A stretch of DNA of 24,951 nt from a virus. Location of the stretch: the IMG/VR virus record IMGVR_UViG_3300026483_000035, positions 1 to 24,951 of that record; one strand, given 5' to 3'. Below are positions 5,850 through 13,077 of the stretch, piece after piece. The position numbers and the translations under genes were made by a program. The notes beneath the pieces are model-generated. The model worked only from the letters and a program-made list of their open reading frames with translations, did no database searches and had not been told where the DNA came from. Each line of letters opens with the position of its first letter. Position 1 is the first letter of the stretch.

Positions 5850-6120
5850 AAAGCTAGATTTAGATGGCGTATTGCAGACCGTCAATGAGCTTAAAAAGGA
5901 AGGGCTTTTGACTGAGCAAGAGATAGGCGATGTAGCTATTGTTGCTCATCCTTATGAAATAAGAACGCTATGTGAAGAAATAAACGAGGCTGCGGGTACG
6001 GGTCCGTATTCAATATCCAAGTCAGATATTATGGATCTTATGTCTGGCAACTCGTTCTTTTCGCTCTTGGGTGTTACAATAAAGCCAATTCTATCAAAGG
6101 TACAAACACATGAGCACTAG
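5827..6120 (+). CDS. Hypothetical protein (97 aa)
   Basis: Not recognised. The ATG at 5827 lies inside the end of the endonuclease gene, with AGAGGTGGA just upstream as the ribosome-binding site. The protein is acidic to neutral and predicted mostly helical (DLDGVLQTVNELKKEGLLTEQEIGDVAIVAH, EIRTLCEEINEA), with a hydrophobic SFFSLLGVTIKPIL near the end. No cysteine pairs, nucleotide-binding loop or signal peptide are visible. The end overlaps the following structural gene by 11 bases. It sits at the junction between replication and virion genes. Confidence 0.6.
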   Translation: MSVEIQIEKLDLDGVLQTVNELKKEGLLTEQEIGDVAIVAHPYEIRTLCEEINEAAGTGPYSISKSDIMDLMSGNSFFSLLGVTIKPILSKVQTHEH

Positions 6121-7087
6121 CACTATTGCCTTGTCAGTTAATGAATACGTCAAGGTTAATCAAGGTTTAAATAGACTTGTAATTGAAGCTAGAGAAGGCG
6201 AAATAAGAGTAGCTGTTACGCATAATCAGCCAGCACCAAGCAACAAGGCCTATCACCGAGTAATTGACGGTGAGAAATTGGAGTTGATAGATATAGATCA
6301 TGACGTATGGGTGTTTACTGCTTTTAAGGGTGCGAAAGCAGTAGTTACTGAATTACCAGCTACGCTATCAAGTGACTTTGACATTTTTGTTTCCGCAGGG
6401 CTTTCTGAGCACACAAAAGTGGTGGACGTTTTCGGTGTCAACGAGGATGTAGGTACAGCACAAGAAGATGTCTGGGGCGGTGGTGGTACATACCAATTCT
6501 TAGATACAGCTTCCACATTGACTATCTCATCAACTTCTGCAAACGATGCCGTATTAGGATCGGGTGCAACGTCTGCAAAGATAACAGGGCTTGATGCTTC
6601 TTATGCTGAGATAAGCGAAGAAATCAATTTGGCGGGCACTGCCAATGTAACAACACAAAACAGCTACCTAAGAGTAAACGAGTTTGAGGTTACTGCTGCT
6701 GGCTCTTATGGTGGTGCAGAAGGAAATATAACGGCTTACGCTGGAAGTAACTTGCAGTCTATAATTCAAAATGGCCATAATACGTGCTTATCATCAGCTT
6801 ACACAGTTCCAGCGGGATACGTTGCTTTAATTTTTTCTATTGAGGTTTCAGTAGGGAAAAACAGAGAGGTACTTGCGACACTAAGGGCAAGAGAATACGG
6901 TGGTGTATTCCGTGCCGAGTCTGCTTCTAAAATATATCAACAGTCATTTATGCAAAATAAAAAATTTGGCATGTTCTTAGATGAGAAAGCAGATATAAAA
7001 ATGTCAGTAATAGCTGATAATCCAAACGCTTATTGCTCTACAGAGTGTCAACTTATATTGCTAGACAAAGATCATTACGGGGCATAA
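6110..7087 (+). CDS. Putative virion structural protein
   Basis: A 325-aa protein. After about 110 N-terminal residues comes a beta-rich stretch, VWGGGGTYQFLD, ASTLTISSTSANDAVLGSGATSAKITGLDASY and YLRVNEFEVTAAGSYGGAEGNITAY. This pattern (phage VWGxGGxY followed by S/T/G-rich strands) appears in structural proteins of marine podoviruses such as pelagiphages. It is followed by a domain with YTVPAGYVALIFSIEVSVGK and YQQSFMQNKK. The role in the particle (head decoration, fibre or adaptor) cannot be read from sequence. It lies immediately upstream of the terminase genes. The call as virion component is by resemblance; the function is unknown. Confidence 0.6.
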   Translation: MSTSTIALSVNEYVKVNQGLNRLVIEAREGEIRVAVTHNQPAPSNKAYHRVIDGEKLELIDIDHDVWVFTAFKGAKAVVTELPATLSSDFDIFVSAGLSEHTKVVDVFGVNEDVGTAQEDVWGGGGTYQFLDTASTLTISSTSANDAVLGSGATSAKITGLDASYAEISEEINLAGTANVTTQNSYLRVNEFEVTAAGSYGGAEGNITAYAGSNLQSIIQNGHNTCLSSAYTVPAGYVALIFSIEVSVGKNREVLATLRAREYGGVFRAESASKIYQQSFMQNKKFGMFLDEKADIKMSVIADNPNAYCSTECQLILLDKDHYGA

Positions 7088-7088
7088 C

Positions 7089-7499
7089 ATGGCAAACATA
7101 GCGCCTAATAGCAGGCAAGGAAGACCAAACAAAAATAAAAAGTTTTTACTAGCTAGACTGCAAGATGAGTATGGAGAGCAATTTCATCCTATAATGCAGA
7201 TGGCTAAAAACGCACATCAGATGCAGTCTTTGCTTGAAAACTTACCTGAAGATACAAGTGTAGAAACGCTGTTTATTGCTCTTAAGCAAGCAATCGACTC
7301 GTGGGAAAAAATTGCACAATACACAGAGCCTAAGCTAAAGGCTATGGAAGTTAAGCATACAACAATGCCTAAAGTTAAAACAATAGACTTGGGTGGCAAG
7401 CCTGCGCTTAGTGCAAGTGTTATTAACGGGGAGATAACAGATGAGCGAACAACCAACGATACAGATACAGACGAAGCCGCAAGGCAAAGTATTATCTAA
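7089..7499 (+). CDS. Putative terminase small subunit
   Basis: A 136-aa protein directly upstream of the large terminase gene. The N-terminus SRQGRPNKNKKFLLARLQDEYG is basic and helical, followed by HPIMQMAKNAHQMQSLL and WEKIAQYTEPKLKAMEVKH. The combination GRPNKNK, then HPIxxMAxxAH, then IAQYxxPKLKAxE is common to small-terminase-like proteins encoded just before terL in podoviruses and siphoviruses. In such systems the small subunit recognises the packaging site and passes DNA to the motor. No classical HTH is obvious. The last 59 bases overlap the terL gene. Confidence rests on motif memory and gene order. Confidence 0.6.
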   Translation: MANIAPNSRQGRPNKNKKFLLARLQDEYGEQFHPIMQMAKNAHQMQSLLENLPEDTSVETLFIALKQAIDSWEKIAQYTEPKLKAMEVKHTTMPKVKTIDLGGKPALSASVINGEITDERTTNDTDTDEAARQSII

Positions 7500-8907
7500 C
7501 TACAGGTACTCGACTGCTCGCGTACAAATGATTAGAGGGCCGTTAGGGTCAGGCAAGACAATGGAATCTTGTCAGAAAATCTTTGCGTTTATGTGTAACC
7601 AACAGCCCAATGAGGAAGGTATAAGGCCATCTAGGTTTGTTGCTATCCGTAATACATTTCCTGATTTAGCCAATACAACGATAAAGGACTGGTTAGAGCT
7701 GTATAGAGACTTAGGTCACTACACGCAGGGCGGTGTTGAGCCACCACACCAAAATCTTGAGTTCGAGCTAGATGACGGCACAATAGTAAACTCTGAAATT
7801 ATATTTTTAGCACTAGACAGGGAAGATAGTGTCAAGAAATTAAGGGGTACGCAGGTCACAGGCTTCTGGCTAAACGAGGCCAAAGAGCTTCCAAAGTCGA
7901 TTATAGATATGGCTGATTTACGTCACGGTCGTTATCCGTCGAAGGCCGCCGGTGGTATTGATTGCACTTGGCATGGCATGATTGGTGATTATAACTCGCC
8001 AGATGAAGATCACTGGATTTATAAGCTATCGGAGATAACAAAGCCCAAAGGATGGGAGTTCTTTCATCAACCCGGCGGTTTGATCAGAGAAGGCGAAAAG
8101 TTTAAGGAAAACCTTGACGCAGAAAACGTGCATAACTTACCTGAGGGCTACTATGTCAGAGGTATGGAAGGTAAAGACTTTGAATGGATCAAGGTAAACC
8201 TTGCAAATGAATATGGTTTTGTCATGGACGGTAAGCCTGTTTATCCTGAATATGTTGACAGCACGCATTGCTTGGCTGATGTTTACGAGCCTGACCAGTC
8301 ACTACCATTAACACTTGGCATTGACTTTGGTAGAACACCTGCTTGCGCGATATTTCAGTTTGTTCCCGTGATGGGTAGATGGGTGGCTGTAGACGAGTTT
8401 GTTACAGAAGACATGTCTGCGACGTCTTTTGCTCCAGAGCTAAAAAGGTATCTCGATAGAGAGTACCCCAACTTCAAGTTTGCAAGAGGTGGTGGGGATC
8501 CGTCGGGGATGAACAGAGGGCAAGCCACAGACGATGTTGCTTTTTCAATCCTGCGCAAGCATGGCATTAACTGCGTATTTCCTACAAACACAAACAAACC
8601 GGCAGTTAGGCGAGCCGCTATTATAGATCCAATGAAGCGATTATGTATGGATGGCAAGCCCGCATTTATGATATCACCTAAAGCCAAAAACCTGCGCAAA
8701 GGTTTGATGGGCGGATTCTGTTACAGAAGAATACAAGTGGCAGGTGATGCAAGATATAGTGATGAGCCAGATAAAAATCAATACTCACACATCTGCGAAG
8801 CAGCAGAGTACGCTTTAATGGCTGGCGGGGAAGGAAGAAAAGCCATTACAACAACAAACAATAACTTTTCAAAACCAATCAAAATATCAGATTGGTCTGT
8901 TTTCTAA
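7441..8907 (+). CDS. terL: Terminase large subunit
   Basis: A 488-aa protein with both activities of a packaging motor. The ATPase has Walker A GPLGSGKT at residues 33-40 and a Walker-B-like GFWLNEAKE at about 141-149, where asparagine replaces the usual aspartate before the catalytic glutamate. The RNase-H-like nuclease has GIDFGRT (D295), GGDPSG (D353) and SHICEAAEYALM, with E453 as third acid. It cuts concatemers and drives DNA through the portal. The ATG at 7441 has GGGGAG a few bases upstream; a later ATG at residue 30 would remove the strand before Walker A, so the long overlap with the upstream gene appears real. Length is typical. Confidence 0.92.
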   Translation: MSEQPTIQIQTKPQGKVLSNYRYSTARVQMIRGPLGSGKTMESCQKIFAFMCNQQPNEEGIRPSRFVAIRNTFPDLANTTIKDWLELYRDLGHYTQGGVEPPHQNLEFELDDGTIVNSEIIFLALDREDSVKKLRGTQVTGFWLNEAKELPKSIIDMADLRHGRYPSKAAGGIDCTWHGMIGDYNSPDEDHWIYKLSEITKPKGWEFFHQPGGLIREGEKFKENLDAENVHNLPEGYYVRGMEGKDFEWIKVNLANEYGFVMDGKPVYPEYVDSTHCLADVYEPDQSLPLTLGIDFGRTPACAIFQFVPVMGRWVAVDEFVTEDMSATSFAPELKRYLDREYPNFKFARGGGDPSGMNRGQATDDVAFSILRKHGINCVFPTNTNKPAVRRAAIIDPMKRLCMDGKPAFMISPKAKNLRKGLMGGFCYRRIQVAGDARYSDEPDKNQYSHICEAAEYALMAGGEGRKAITTTNNNFSKPIKISDWSVF

Positions 8908-8917
8908 GGGGAAAAAT

Positions 8918-9181
8918 ATGCAATTCAAATGTAATATCGGTAAGCTAGGAGTGCAGCAATTAGCTTTGGCCAGCGTAGTAAATTCACTGTTTGCAAAGCA
9001 GTCTATGGATTGCGTTATAACTTGGCTAGAGCCAATGACTTTTGAGCTAAAAAATAATATGCCAGAGATGGTTGCAAAAAGGTTATTGGCAGACAAAGTA
9101 CAAAAAGCTATACCCGGCTATATTGGCGAGATAAAGGAAGGCAAACTTGTTGTATCGAAAAAGTCAAAAGAGTCTGATTAA
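8918..9181 (+). CDS. Hypothetical protein (87 aa)
   Basis: Not recognised. An AAGGGG ribosome-binding site precedes the ATG. The protein has a first part with LGVQQLALASVVNSLFAKQSMDCVITWLEP, a central helix with VAKRLLADKVQKAIPGYIGEI, and a basic C-terminus (VSKKSKESD). It lies between terL and other small genes leading to the portal, in the late morphogenesis cluster, but nothing in the sequence marks it as a virion protein. The next gene appears to start inside its end. Confidence 0.55.
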   Translation: MQFKCNIGKLGVQQLALASVVNSLFAKQSMDCVITWLEPMTFELKNNMPEMVAKRLLADKVQKAIPGYIGEIKEGKLVVSKKSKESD

Positions 9182-9551
9182 AGCAGAAAACATAGGCAAG
9201 GAAGAAGTAACCTACACGCTTATATTTAGCAAGGCTAACAGGCTTGTCTGGTTAAACAAATTCCTAAAGAAAGATTTTGCCCATGTCAAGATACTTATCC
9301 ATAAAAAAGGCTATATTGTTTTAATTGATCCAAGAATGTCATATAATGAAGTTACTTGTTTCTCTGACAAAATGAACTATCAACCGTTAGAAGGGGAAAC
9401 CATCATTAAAGGCAAGGCTATGGTTGACGTGTATAAAATCCGTAGATATATAGGCCTGCTTAATTGTGTTGAGACAGCGAAAGCATTTATCGGGGATAGG
9501 TCTTTTTGGTGTTTAACGCCTTACCAGTTATATAAAAAATTGGAGAAATAG
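9147..9551 (+). CDS. Conserved phage protein of unknown function (TTG start)
   Basis: A protein of about 134 aa with no ATG near its beginning. Candidate starts are TTG at 9147 or 9150, with AAAGGAAGG at 9133-9141 as a well-placed ribosome-binding site, overlapping the previous gene by 35 bases. The frame is intact to 9551. The C-terminal part, YIGLLNCVETAKAFIGDRSFWCLTPYQLYKKLEK, resembles a conserved end seen in small proteins near podovirus portal genes: a CVE helix followed by an LTPYQLYK segment. An invariant-looking cysteine before a helix is reminiscent of NlpC/papain-like folds, but no catalytic histidine can be assigned with confidence. Function unknown. Confidence 0.6.
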   Translation: MLYRKSQKSLIKAENIGKEEVTYTLIFSKANRLVWLNKFLKKDFAHVKILIHKKGYIVLIDPRMSYNEVTCFSDKMNYQPLEGETIIKGKAMVDVYKIRRYIGLLNCVETAKAFIGDRSFWCLTPYQLYKKLEK

Positions 9552-9553
9552 TC

Positions 9554-9970
9554 ATGGGTATGCTCGGGATGAGAACGAAATCAAAAAAAGAAAGGCGCGC
9601 AGAATTAGACCGTGAGGACTATCAACAGATAGCTAATCAAGCAGGGAACACTAAACAAACCGGCGCGCAGATACAAAAACAAGACAAAGTTTACGGCATA
9701 AGTAAAGAAGAATACACGCTCAAGCGTAGGAATAGCGTTCAACTGGGCGGAAACCCTGTTAAGTACTATGGTGACGTAAGAGAGTCACTAATGCGTAATG
9801 TAGAGATGCGAAAGCAGTCAGAGGAAATTGACCTAAGGAAAGAAAGTGAGAAAAACATTGCAGGTGTAACATCGCAAAAAGTCAGGGCTGGGCGAAAAAT
9901 AGGTACTGGCAGGTCAGCATCACTGATGGCCGCATTAGAAGGCAAATCAACTAGATATAGAGGGATATAA
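9554..9970 (+). CDS. Hypothetical charged protein (138 aa)
   Basis: Not recognised. The ATG at 9554 has GGAG eight bases upstream; a second in-frame ATG lies two codons later. The product is highly basic and hydrophilic, with K/R/E/Q-rich helices (SKKERRAELDREDYQQIANQ, KQSEEIDLRKESEKN) and a C-terminal VRAGRKIGTGRSASLMAAL. It has no cysteine, membrane segment or signal peptide. A small disordered or helical late protein upstream of the portal is common in podoviruses, but no role can be assigned. Confidence 0.6.
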   Translation: MGMLGMRTKSKKERRAELDREDYQQIANQAGNTKQTGAQIQKQDKVYGISKEEYTLKRRNSVQLGGNPVKYYGDVRESLMRNVEMRKQSEEIDLRKESEKNIAGVTSQKVRAGRKIGTGRSASLMAALEGKSTRYRGI

Positions 9971-9971
9971 A

Positions 9972-10208
9972 ATGGGTGGATTATTTGGTGGTGGCCCTAA
10001 GTCGCCTGAGCCTTTCAAGCCAACTCAAGAGCAGCTTGAAGCGGAGAAACAGACATTGGAGCGAGGCTATCAACAGAAGTCAGAGATAGCTGAAAGAGAA
10101 GCAAGATCTAAAAGAAGAATGTCTGGTTCGCGTTCATCTTTATTAAGAGGATCTGCTCTTGGTGTTATGGATGACGAAAGTAAGGGTAGCAAGGAAACTC
10201 TAGGATGA
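9972..10208 (+). CDS. Small conserved protein upstream of portal (78 aa)
   Basis: A 78-aa protein beginning MGGLFGGGPKSPEPFKP, followed by a charged helix (EQLEAEKQTLERGYQQKSEIAEREARSKRRM) and an SGSRSSLLRGSALG end. Glycine-rich MGGLFGG starts followed by an E/K/R helix are seen in small proteins next to portal or internal virion genes of T7-like phages; several become minor virion proteins. The stop overlaps the portal start (ATGA), so it is probably translated with the portal. The function is unknown. Confidence 0.55.
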   Translation: MGGLFGGGPKSPEPFKPTQEQLEAEKQTLERGYQQKSEIAEREARSKRRMSGSRSSLLRGSALGVMDDESKGSKETLG

Positions 10209-11767
10209 GTGCTAAGGCTGTGTTAAAAAGGTTTGATAAGGCCAAGAAGCGCAAGATGTCGTCTTGGTACTCGCACATGCGTGAGTGCTATGAGTATGCT
10301 GTTCCGCAGAGAGAGACTTTTACAAAGCATAGTCCCGGACAAAAAAAGAATACTCATATTTATGACTCTACTGCAATTATAGCTACGCCTATATATGCCA
10401 ACCGAATACAGCAATCTATCATGCCTGCTGGCAGTCAGTGGGCCAAGCTAACGCCCGGAAGACGTGTCAATGGTCAAGAGATGATTGACTATGCAGGTGA
10501 AAGAGTCACGATGCAAAACGCATTGGAAAAAATCACCGATATTGTTTTTGAATATATAAACAGGTCTAACTTTAACGCCAGATGTCATGAGTCACTTATT
10601 GACTTAGCCGTATCAACAGCGGTAATGATATGTGAGTATGATGAAGATCAAGGCGAAATAGTGTTTGATGCTATCCCGCTTAGCAATGTATATCTTGAGT
10701 CTGGGCCTAAAGGAAAAGTAACAGGCGTATTCTGGGAAAGAAAAGACAACATAAGAAACATTCTTGCACAGTACCCTGATGCAGTCTTGCCCGAAAAACT
10801 TAAAGACATAGAAAAAACAAAACCTGAAACAGAACTAGATATTGTTGAGGCTATGCTGCCAGATAAAGATGGCGAGTATGCCTTAAATGTCATGATTGGC
10901 GACGACGTTATTTATGAAGAAGGTTTTGGTGAGTCAACTCCATTTATAGTAGGCAGAACAACTGTTATTCCGGGTGAGGTATATGGCAGGGGTCCGCTTA
11001 TGCGAGTCTTACCAGATATTAAGACGCTCAACAAAATGGCAGAAAACAGCCTAAAATCCGCAGCTTTGGCTGTTGCTGGTGTATGGACAGCTACAGATGA
11101 TGGTGTAATCAATCCTTACTCGATCACCTTAGCTCCGGGAGTGGTTATTCCTGTAGGCTCCAACAGTGACGAGAATCCTACATTAAGACCATTAGATGTT
11201 GGTGGTAGATTAGACTTTCATGAGATGGAATACAATCGCAGAGTTGATAACGTCAACAGGGCCTTATTTGCTAAACCTATTGGTGACATTGATGACGCAA
11301 CTAAGTCAGCGACAGAGATACAGGCTAGGATGCAGTTGGACCTACAAGACGCTGGTGCAGACTTTAGCCGTCTAGTTAATGAGCTAGCTGGTGGCGTTAT
11401 TGAAAGGGTTATGTACTTATTAAGTAGGGAAGGCATAATTCCTCCGCTAAAAATTGACGGCGAAAACATTAAGTTAAAATTTACTTCACCAGTATCACAG
11501 CAACATGATAAAGATGAGGCGGCAAACCTTATGAATATCTTGCAAACTGCTGTAGGTATGGGTGCTCCGTTAGAAATGCTAAACGAGACTATACGGGTAG
11601 AAGCTATACCTACGTTCTTAATGGATAAGATGTCTGGTCCTGCTGAGCTTAAGAGAACGCCGGAAGAAATTGAGGCTATGCAGCAGCAAAAGCAACAAGC
11701 GGCACAGGCTCAAGCTGAGCTAGCTATGATGCAGCAAGAAGAGCAAGGCGGTCAAGGTGCGGGCTAG
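10205..11767 (+). CDS. Portal protein (podovirus head-tail connector)
   Basis: A 520-aa protein of the T7 gp8-like connector family. The N-terminus shows KAVLKRFDKAKKRKMSSWYSHMRECYEYAVPQR, then IYDSTAIIATPIYANRIQQSIMPAGSQWAKLTPG, the hallmark of this family. Further conserved parts are IPLSNVYLESGPKG, VYGRGPLMRVLPDIKTLNKM and ATEIQARMQ. The C-terminus is a glutamine-rich tail (MQQQKQQAAQAQAELAMMQQ). Twelve copies form the ring at the capsid vertex through which DNA is packed and ejected. The length is normal for the family. It starts with an overlap to the upstream small gene and is followed by a 32-base gap. Confidence 0.9.
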   Translation: MSAKAVLKRFDKAKKRKMSSWYSHMRECYEYAVPQRETFTKHSPGQKKNTHIYDSTAIIATPIYANRIQQSIMPAGSQWAKLTPGRRVNGQEMIDYAGERVTMQNALEKITDIVFEYINRSNFNARCHESLIDLAVSTAVMICEYDEDQGEIVFDAIPLSNVYLESGPKGKVTGVFWERKDNIRNILAQYPDAVLPEKLKDIEKTKPETELDIVEAMLPDKDGEYALNVMIGDDVIYEEGFGESTPFIVGRTTVIPGEVYGRGPLMRVLPDIKTLNKMAENSLKSAALAVAGVWTATDDGVINPYSITLAPGVVIPVGSNSDENPTLRPLDVGGRLDFHEMEYNRRVDNVNRALFAKPIGDIDDATKSATEIQARMQLDLQDAGADFSRLVNELAGGVIERVMYLLSREGIIPPLKIDGENIKLKFTSPVSQQHDKDEAANLMNILQTAVGMGAPLEMLNETIRVEAIPTFLMDKMSGPAELKRTPEEIEAMQQQKQQAAQAQAELAMMQQEEQGGQGAG

Positions 11768-11799
11768 GCGAATAAGCTAAGACAATACGGGGAAGCAGT

Positions 11800-12099
11800 A
11801 TGAGTGAAGATTTAGACTTTGATAGTCCTGAATACCTTAATTGGGAAAGTCAGGATGAAAATATCCAGAAAGAACAGGATAAGGTAGTAGCGGCAAAAAG
11901 GCGTAGGGCTGCTGCTTATCATGATGTTTTTTCTAAAACTGAAGCTGGCAGAAACATTCTTACGGAATGGGTGCAATCTTTTTGTACCAGCAAACCAGCA
12001 GGCTACAATGCAACAGAAAGAGAAGTTCATATGAATGACGGCAAGCGAGAGCTTGTAAGTGAAATTTTAATTCAAATCCAAATCGGGGAAAAATTATGA
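11800..12099 (+). CDS. Bbp19-like protein
   Basis: A 99-aa protein. The central and C-terminal parts, AYHDVFSKTEAGRNILTEWVQSFC and TEREVHMNDGKRELVSEILIQIQ, fit the Bbp19 pattern: an F-x-T-xxGR-xxL helix, then a G-K/R-R-xx-xxI helix. The family was named after a protein of the Bordetella phage BPP-1, where it lies in the head gene cluster. Position between portal and scaffold agrees with a head assembly or virion role, which is not defined. A GGGGAAGC ribosome-binding sequence precedes the ATG, and the stop overlaps the scaffold start (ATGA). Confidence 0.65.
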   Translation: MSEDLDFDSPEYLNWESQDENIQKEQDKVVAAKRRRAAAYHDVFSKTEAGRNILTEWVQSFCTSKPAGYNATEREVHMNDGKRELVSEILIQIQIGEKL

Positions 12100-12827
12100 G
12101 TGAAAGTTTAACGGCAGAAGCAACGGAAAGTAACGAAGACTTGCAAGGTGTAGATCAATCTACTACTGAGGCAGTAAGCGATGATAACAATGGTCCAGCT
12201 ATTGAGCGGCCTGAGTGGCTTTTAGACAAGTATGCAACAGGCGAAAGGTCGCAGGATGAGGCAATCATAGAGCAGGCCAAGGCATATAAAGAAGCTGAAA
12301 AAAGATTGGGTGCTTTTGTAGGCGCGCCTGATGAATACGACTTAGCGTTGCCAGAGGGTATTGAAGGCGAGGTTGATACTGAGTTGGTTGCATACCAAGA
12401 GTTCATGGAGGTGGCCAAAGAAAGTAACATGAACAACGATACCGCTCAAAGGTTGTTTGAAATCTTTGTTGGTTATCAGCAAAGCATGGTGGGGCAATTA
12501 GAGACTGATTATACCGAGCAAAGAAAACTGCTTGGTGAAAATGCTGATGATCGCATAAGAGGATTGGTTTCGTGGGCAGGCAACAACCTTAGTGAAGAGC
12601 AAGTTGAAGTCATGCACACAATGACAATGACGGCTGATCAAGTTGAAGTTTTAGAGGCTATGATTTCTAAAACAAGAAACAGTAAGTTGCCGGGAAGTCA
12701 GCAAGCCCCTACACTGCAAGAGAGCTATACTTGGGATGACTATCATAAAGCTGTAGGAGATCCAAAATATAAAACAGATAAAGTGTTCAGAGAGAGACAC
12801 AAAAGGCTTGCATCACAACTAGGTTAG
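12096..12827 (+). CDS. Capsid assembly scaffolding protein
   Basis: A 243-aa acidic, helical protein between portal and major capsid genes, the usual place of scaffolding genes in podoviruses. The N-terminus is low complexity and acidic; the middle holds GAPDEYDLALPEGIEGEVDTEL followed by FMEVAKESNMNNDTAQRLFEIFVGYQ, a motif set typical of phage scaffolds. The C-terminus has YTWDDYHKAVGDPKYKTDKVFRERHKRLASQLG; the basic, helical end is where scaffolds contact the capsid shell. It directs procapsid assembly and is then lost. An intrinsic terminator follows 20 bases after the stop. Confidence 0.85.
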   Translation: MSESLTAEATESNEDLQGVDQSTTEAVSDDNNGPAIERPEWLLDKYATGERSQDEAIIEQAKAYKEAEKRLGAFVGAPDEYDLALPEGIEGEVDTELVAYQEFMEVAKESNMNNDTAQRLFEIFVGYQQSMVGQLETDYTEQRKLLGENADDRIRGLVSWAGNNLSEEQVEVMHTMTMTADQVEVLEAMISKTRNSKLPGSQQAPTLQESYTWDDYHKAVGDPKYKTDKVFRERHKRLASQLG

Positions 12828-12847
12828 AGTTATTATTTAACCTTCAT

Positions 12848-12888
12848 GCCCTTTCGCGTATCTGCCTCACGTGTTAGGGCTTTTTTTT
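12848..12888 (+). terminator. Intrinsic terminator after the scaffold gene
   Basis: GCCCT (12848-12852) pairs with AGGGC (12876-12880). Inside it, after a TT/TT internal loop, CGCGT (12855-12859) pairs with ACGTG (12869-12873) with one G-U pair, leaving a nine-base loop. Eight T residues follow directly (12881-12888). Stem plus T-tract is the form of a Rho-independent terminator. It separates the packaging/head operon from the capsid gene. Confidence 0.8.
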
Positions 12889-12909
12889 AACTAAAATTTA
12901 GCTTATAAT
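12881..12909 (+). promoter_or_regulatory. Candidate promoter for the capsid unit
   Basis: TATAAT at 12904-12909 is a perfect sigma-70 -10 hexamer. Seventeen bases upstream the -35 position falls in the T-tract of the terminator (TTTTTT at 12881-12886), a weak -35 match. A promoter is needed here because the terminator precedes the most highly expressed gene. Transcription would begin near 12915. A phage-specific promoter cannot be excluded. Confidence 0.5.
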
Positions 12910-12914
12910 AATTT

Positions 12915-13077
12915 CACGCCATGAAATAATGTATTGGCGCCCCATCTAACGATACCCTGCTTCAAGTAGGCCGTGATACGAAGGGATTAGCGAGTGCTGG
13001 TCTACCCGTAAACGGTCACTAGGTCAGAGACGAGCAAAACGTTTTTGATTTTTTTTAATTACTTGGAGACAAAGATC
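12915..13077 (+). ncRNA. Structured leader of the major capsid mRNA (candidate)
   Basis: About 160 bases without an open frame lie between the -10 box and the capsid ATG, which is unusual in a genome where most gaps are under 50. Several hairpins can be drawn: CGCCA (12917-12921) with TGGCG (12935-12939); CCTGC with GTAGG around a TTCAA loop (12956-12970); GGG-ATTAGC with GCTGGT-CTA-CCC around a GAGT tetraloop (12983-13007); and CCG-TAAA-CGG (13005-13014). GGTCA is repeated at 13014-13018 and 13022-13026. The 3' end has T-runs and then the ribosome-binding GGAG at 13065-13068. It could stabilise the mRNA, control translation or act as a regulatory RNA. No known riboswitch or ribozyme was recognised. 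Confidence 0.45.

Noticed and set aside
12940-13037. tRNA or group I intron core in the capsid leader
   Set aside because: No acceptor stem with anticodon and T-loop set can be built. TCAGAGAC at 13024-13031 recalls the intron R element, but no matching S element or splice context follows and the capsid frame is intact.
13045-13077. Extended capsid N-terminus
   Set aside because: The extra codons come from T-rich leader and start with TTG; the ATG at 13078 has GGAG at the correct distance.
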